Positions 14,539 to 17,821 of a stretch of 17,821 nt of DNA are shown here, in pieces. How positions within the stretch are numbered: position 1 is the first letter of the stretch; every line of letters begins with the position of its first letter. Source of the DNA: Candidatus Bathyarchaeota archaeon (GTDB taxonomy: Archaea > Thermoproteota > Bathyarchaeia > Bathyarchaeales > DTEX01); assembly GCA_021162225.1 (NCBI GenBank), contig JAGGZB010000181.1:1-17821 (forward strand), in the 5' to 3' direction. The position numbers and the translations under genes are program-made. The notes below the pieces were generated by a model. It worked only from the letters and a program-made list of their open reading frames with translations. It did no database searches and was not told the DNA's origin.

Positions 14539-15612
14539 TCAAGATGCAACTGTCTTTTCGATCTCGTCAGCTATCACTTCCACAGGGTCTTCAAATGTCT
14601 TAACGAGTCTCTTAGCTCTTTCATTCTGTTTTTTTCTTTCATATTCTATTCTATCTAGCGTTGCAAGTACCTTCTCCGAAAGCCTCTCCGGATTTCTTTC
14701 AAGCTTTACAAGCCTCTTTCTCATCAGATATTTGAGAATTATGAACGGCTCCGCGGGATAACAGGAGAATGTAGGTACTCCAAGCAGGGCAGCCTCAGCT
14801 GTCATGGTTCCTCCGCCCCCGACAAAGATCGTTGTGTAATGAAGTAAACTGGGGCCATCAATGGACGATTTTAGAGTATATATTTCCTCACCGAAGATTT
14901 CCTGAAGATACTTTATCTGGCTTTCGTATCTTGGAACAGCTACTATTTGAACATCATCTCTTTCGTCCAGAATCTTCCTAATAACGGAGACTATCCCTAT
15001 TTCTCCTTGGGTTTTGCCCAGCAAGTAAGCGGCAAATTCTTCCTCAGGCCTAAATGTTAAGACATGTCTAGAAAGGTCTAAACCGAGCTTCGAAATTATA
15101 TTCTCGTCAGGTTTGAAACCTTTAAGCCACGCCCATGGATCTAAGGCGTTATATTGTCTAATTCTGTCCGGGGCGATTCCAAACCTTGTCCAGACACGCT
15201 TGGGAATAGCCTTGGGGGATAGTAGTTTTGTTGCTAGGGGAATAGTTAATCTAGCGACGGCTTCAGCATGAGGTGAATCGTTTACGCATATATGTGGTAT
15301 GCCTAAGCCGAAGGCTACCCGCGCCATTTCTGGAGACGAGAATGAAACCGCTATATCTGGATCTACTTCTTCAAAGTATGACGCCAATTCAAGAATTCTC
15401 TGAGCGCTCGCTTTCAGCTTATTAGCGAGTTCCTTACCTCCATGTTTACCGATTATCTTTGCCTTTAAGCCCTTCAGCCTAATTAAGTTTACAGCTTCTC
15501 TATACTTCCTGCTTACGAGAAAGACTTCATGACCCGCTTGCTTCAGTTTTTCAGAGAGCTTAGAGAAGAGCATACACTGTTTAGGTGTCAAAATATCGAT
15601 TATAATTCTCAA
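14539..15612 (-). CDS. DUF354 family GT-B-like protein, probable glycan biosynthesis enzyme
   Basis: A 357-residue protein of the DUF354 family, which has the double-Rossmann layout of MurG and UDP-GlcNAc 2-epimerase type proteins. The N-terminal half starts with MRIIIDILTPKQ and has HEVFLVSRKY (28-37), DIAVSFSSPEMARVAFG (86-102) and IPHICVNDSPHA. The C-terminal half holds the glycine-rich nucleotide-sugar loop TIFVGGGGTMTAEAALLG (261-278) followed by PTFSCYPAE. There is no membrane helix. The start is a TTG (15610-15612) that overlaps the stop of the preceding two-TM gene, so expression is coupled. Directly upstream in the operon is a GlcNAc-1-P transferase, so a role as the next sugar transferase on a lipid carrier is likely but inferred; an epimerase-like role is the main alternative. 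Confidence 0.8.
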   Translation of the reverse strand: MRIIIDILTPKQCMLFSKLSEKLKQAGHEVFLVSRKYREAVNLIRLKGLKAKIIGKHGGKELANKLKASAQRILELASYFEEVDPDIAVSFSSPEMARVAFGLGIPHICVNDSPHAEAVARLTIPLATKLLSPKAIPKRVWTRFGIAPDRIRQYNALDPWAWLKGFKPDENIISKLGLDLSRHVLTFRPEEEFAAYLLGKTQGEIGIVSVIRKILDERDDVQIVAVPRYESQIKYLQEIFGEEIYTLKSSIDGPSLLHYTTIFVGGGGTMTAEAALLGVPTFSCYPAEPFIILKYLMRKRLVKLERNPERLSEKVLATLDRIEYERKKQNERAKRLVKTFEDPVEVIADEIEKTVAS

Positions 15613-15890
15613 TTCTTGTCACTCTTCTCACTTTCAGCTTTTTTCACATATTTTTTATGCGTTTTCAACGTATGCCAGAACATTCTTTTAATGATTTCTC
15701 TCCATAGCCAGAGCCATAGGAAAGCTAATCCACCGCTTGTCATCAACTTAATAATGGCGATTATGGCGTGGTTTTTTATCCAAGGAATCTCAAGGGGAAC
15801 TATTATTTCATTTATGAACCATAATCCTAAAATCATACAAGTCCACACGAAGAGCAGAACGAGAACGAAATCTAGAATTCTCCTAATCAT
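15609..15890 (-). CDS. small two-helix membrane protein in the glycan operon
   Basis: A 93-residue protein with two membrane helices, about residues 6-29 (LDFVLVLLFVWTCMILGLWFIN) and 43-65 (HAIIAIIKLMTSGGLAFLWLWL). A basic, hydrophilic tail (66-93, rich in Lys) follows and should face the cytoplasm. No family is recognised. The start ATG (15888-15890) overlaps the stop of the GlcNAc-1-P transferase as ATGA, and its own stop overlaps the TTG of the DUF354 gene, so it is tightly coupled to both. It could be a membrane anchor or docking subunit for the soluble DUF354 protein, as Alg14 is for Alg13. This is an inference from operon layout, not from sequence similarity. Confidence 0.78.
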   Translation of the reverse strand: MIRRILDFVLVLLFVWTCMILGLWFINEIIVPLEIPWIKNHAIIAIIKLMTSGGLAFLWLWLWREIIKRMFWHTLKTHKKYVKKAESEKSDKN

Positions 15891-16873
15891 GTAGTCACCT
15901 TTATTAAGTAAGCTGTAAAGATCGCTAAGATTCCAGAGATTATTGATAATATAATGATTATTCGTGCTGCCTCGTACTCATATAAGGGTCCGCGTGCAAG
16001 AATTATGCGTGCAAGGGTCAGAGGAGCTTCGGGATCTGATGTTGCCATTAATCTTTCATCGTCAAGAAGCACTACTGGACGGGCAGCTTCTCTTCTTTCG
16101 TAGAGACGACCCATAGTTGAAAGACCGTAAAAACCATTCATTATCTGGGGGGCAAAAGCAACGATCGCAACTGCCTCAAGGTGACCTAGAATAGCTATTG
16201 CTCCAAGAGCAGCTCCTATGCTCAGGCTTCCAACATCTCCAGAGAAGACTTTAGCTGGATAACGGTTGAAGAGATAGAGAACAAGTAGCGGGCCGAGCAT
16301 ACATAGAGAAAGGAGCATTCCATCATTTCTACCCAGGATAAGGGAGGAGATCAAAAGTGTGGCTGCGATTACCGTACATGTTCCAGACATCGTTCCGTTA
16401 AAGGGATCCAACATATTTACGGCATTGGAAGTCACGGCTAATGCGACTATTATGAGTATTGGATAGATTATGGTTAGGCGTGTTCTTCCAATTATCGGAA
16501 AAATCGGGCCTCGCGGATCATATGTGCAAAGCATGAGTATCGGCATACCCGAAAAAAGTGTGAGGAGAGGCTTTACTCTTGCACTTAACGGCCTCAGATC
16601 ATCTACAGCCCCTACAACCCCGGCAATTAGTGCCGATGCTAGAAAGCTGAGTAATAGACGGTTTTTTTCTGGTATTAAGACGGAGGCGGTCGCCACGCTT
16701 GCGACTATGCCTATTATAACTGCTACTCCTCCCATCTCCGGAATCACGGGTTTGTTCTTCTTATGCATATCGACGCCCACTATTCCTTTCTTCTTCATGA
16801 ACTTCATAACTAACGGCATGCTTAGAAAGCTGGCGGCGAATCCGACAATCAAAGTAATAAGCTCATTAATCAT
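15887..16873 (-). CDS. polyprenyl-phosphate GlcNAc-1-phosphate transferase (AglH/Alg7-like)
   Basis: A 328-residue multi-pass membrane enzyme of glycosyltransferase family 4 (MraY/WecA/Alg7), which transfers a sugar-1-phosphate, usually GlcNAc-1-P, from a UDP-sugar to a polyprenyl or dolichyl phosphate. MHKKNKPVIPEMGG (36-49) is the cytoplasmic substrate loop, GAVDDL (88-93) the first catalytic Asp pair, NAVNMLDPFNG (150-160) the N-x3-D-x-x-[ND]-G motif and VFSGDVGSL (209-217) the S-G-D-V-G-S loop. About ten hydrophobic segments are present and the length is right. The eukaryote/archaea-like variants N-M-L-D and S-G-D-V favour the AglH/Alg7 group over MraY. It is the first gene of an overlapping three-gene set. 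An ATG start (16871-16873) is used. The exact sugar is not determined by sequence. Confidence 0.88.
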   Translation of the reverse strand: MINELITLIVGFAASFLSMPLVMKFMKKKGIVGVDMHKKNKPVIPEMGGVAVIIGIVASVATASVLIPEKNRLLLSFLASALIAGVVGAVDDLRPLSARVKPLLTLFSGMPILMLCTYDPRGPIFPIIGRTRLTIIYPILIIVALAVTSNAVNMLDPFNGTMSGTCTVIAATLLISSLILGRNDGMLLSLCMLGPLLVLYLFNRYPAKVFSGDVGSLSIGAALGAIAILGHLEAVAIVAFAPQIMNGFYGLSTMGRLYERREAARPVVLLDDERLMATSDPEAPLTLARIILARGPLYEYEAARIIIILSIISGILAIFTAYLIKVTT

Positions 16874-16943
16874 CTGACATCGATCTCTTTCTCTAAAGTT
16901 TCAGCGGATCGTTAATTAATTTTTCTTTTGTTTATACCCGGAA

Positions 16944-16953
16944 AATATAAAAA
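16944..16953 (+). promoter_or_regulatory. TATA-like element in the divergent gap before the creatininase-family gene
   Basis: AATATAAAAA lies about 78 bases before the ATG at 17026 in the 152-base gap between the GlcNAc-1-P transferase and this gene. It would give a leader of about 50 bases. A second AT-rich element (17009-17018) is too close to the ATG to act as a TATA box for it. Confidence 0.35.
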
Positions 16954-17025
16954 TATCATTTCTACAGAAAAGCGGTTTGAACTAAAAAGGCTTTTACGAT
17001 CCTGCATTAATTTTTAAATGCGGGG

Positions 17026-17821
17026 ATGGCTATGAGGACCGTTATGCTGGATGAGTTATCATGGTTTGAATTGAAAAAATATCTTGAAAGGAATGACATT
17101 GCAATAATTCCTGTAGGCATCGTGGAGTTGATGGGTGAATGGCCTTTAGGGATGGAGTACTTCACACCTTTGGCCATTGCTAAGATGGTGGCGGAGAGAA
17201 TCGACGGAATAGTTATTCCCCATATTGCTTACACGTTTGCAGGAGCGACTAGGGCGGGAGTTGGTACAATAAACCTTTCAATTACCGAGTCTGTAAGATT
17301 TATAAAACAGGTCTGTCTCAGTCTATTAGAAAGCGGCTTCAGAAGATTTCTTCTAATCAGCTGGCATGGACCAGCTCCCCTAGTAGTCTCAACAGTGGTT
17401 AGGGAGCTCTTTGAGGAGACAGGGATACCATTCGCTTACATTGACCTGCAAAGAGAAGATCTTCTTGGAGGAAATTTCGTATCGGATGATATATGGCTTG
17501 GGGTACTTAAACTTCTAGGAAAACTCGATCTAGTTTTAGAAAGGCCTGAACCAAATAAGGAGGAATTAGCTATGCGTAAAGTTAAAGAAATGCCTAAACC
17601 TATGTCTGAAGCTCTTAAACGCGCTGTGATGGGCTACTTATATACACATGAGAGTCAACATTACCCTATTCTCAAAAGATACTCCGCTGAAGAGGTTAAT
17701 AAGCTCGCTGATAAGGGAATTGAGAAGCTTAAGAGAATAGTGGACGCTATGGAACCTGAAAAACTGATGGATGATCTGAAGGGTTATATGGAGATCATTA
17801 AAAGAGGCGAGCTGACTGAGA
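17026..17821 (+). CDS. creatininase-family protein, altered metal site, cut by the window end
   Basis: The first 265 codons of a gene that continues beyond the window. The N-terminus resembles the creatininase family (metal-dependent amidohydrolases including creatininase, the archaeal FAPy deformylase ArfB and MftE). IAIIPVGIVELMGEWPLG (25-42) aligns with the P-V-G-x-x-E-x-H-G signature, followed by a helix (AIAKMVAERI), a PHIAYTFAGATRAGVGTI segment (65-82) and FLLISWHGPAP (108-118) in place of the usual N-G-H-G-G-N. Glu34 is kept, but the His two residues on is Met36 and the usual Asp appears as Glu44, so the metal site is altered. The tail (about 170-265) is long and helical. The start ATG at 17026 follows GCGGGG; an ATG at 17032 is an alternative. 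It is divergent from the glycan operon, and its substrate is unknown. Confidence 0.7.
   Translation, partial: MAMRTVMLDELSWFELKKYLERNDIAIIPVGIVELMGEWPLGMEYFTPLAIAKMVAERIDGIVIPHIAYTFAGATRAGVGTINLSITESVRFIKQVCLSLLESGFRRFLLISWHGPAPLVVSTVVRELFEETGIPFAYIDLQREDLLGGNFVSDDIWLGVLKLLGKLDLVLERPEPNKEELAMRKVKEMPKPMSEALKRAVMGYLYTHESQHYPILKRYSAEEVNKLADKGIEKLKRIVDAMEPEKLMDDLKGYMEIIKRGELTE

Noticed and set aside
16470..16877. 135-codon frame opposite the GlcNAc-1-P transferase
   Set aside because: It is antisense to a gene with clear catalytic motifs and has no family resemblance.
16874..17025. Divergent gap checked for small RNA, tRNA or riboswitch
   Set aside because: It is AT-rich with promoter-like elements only, and no cloverleaf or long stem could be drawn.

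Overview
The window is archaeal. The signs are the archaea-specific GatD/GatE pair (Glu-tRNA(Gln) amidotransferase), TATA-type promoters placed for leaderless or short-leader transcripts, GGTGAT/GGAGG Shine-Dalgarno sites inside operons, an Lrp/AsnC regulator with stand-alone RAM proteins, and a eukaryote-like polyprenol-phosphate GlcNAc-1-P transferase. A lineage cannot be fixed from sequence reading alone. A TACK-type archaeon such as a Bathyarchaeia-like organism is a guess.

Layout. (1) 26-4426, plus strand: a small nucleoside 2-deoxyribosyltransferase-like protein, a 920-residue UPF0182 (COG1615) membrane protein with a probable leaderless promoter, and two unrecognised proteins each ending in one C-terminal membrane segment. 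(2) 4531-6931, minus strand: an Lrp/AsnC regulator, a family 2 glycosyltransferase, and an HPr-kinase-like P-loop gene that is broken. It has a one-base frameshift in a CCC run at 4843-4845, plus an in-frame TAA or missing start near its 5' end. (3) 7013-10304, plus strand: type I glutamine synthetase, two tandem stand-alone RAM (AsnC ligand-binding) proteins, and a homocitrate/isopropylmalate/Re-citrate synthase-family enzyme. They form a tight apparent operon, divergent from the Lrp/AsnC gene across a perfect 7+6+7 inverted repeat that overlaps the TATA box. (4) 10421-11113: a probable winged-helix protein of unknown role, convergent with gatDE. (5) 11152-14414, minus: gatD-gatE with a one-base overlap. 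(6) 14539-16873, minus: a GlcNAc-1-P transferase (AglH/Alg7-like), a 93-residue two-TM protein and a DUF354 GT-B-like protein, with overlapping stop/start codons throughout. This looks like a lipid-linked glycan initiation module. (7) 17026-end, plus: the start of a creatininase-family protein whose usual metal-binding residues are partly replaced.

The two most coherent systems are the nitrogen module (Lrp/AsnC, glnA, RAM, RAM, acyl-condensing synthase), which suggests amino-acid-sensing control of glutamine synthesis and its carbon supply, and the three-gene glycan module, where the small membrane protein and DUF354 protein could act as an Alg14/Alg13-like pair. Both functional readings are inference from motifs and gene order. 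No tRNA, rRNA, CRISPR array, insertion sequence or integrase was seen. No gap between genes exceeds about 160 bases.
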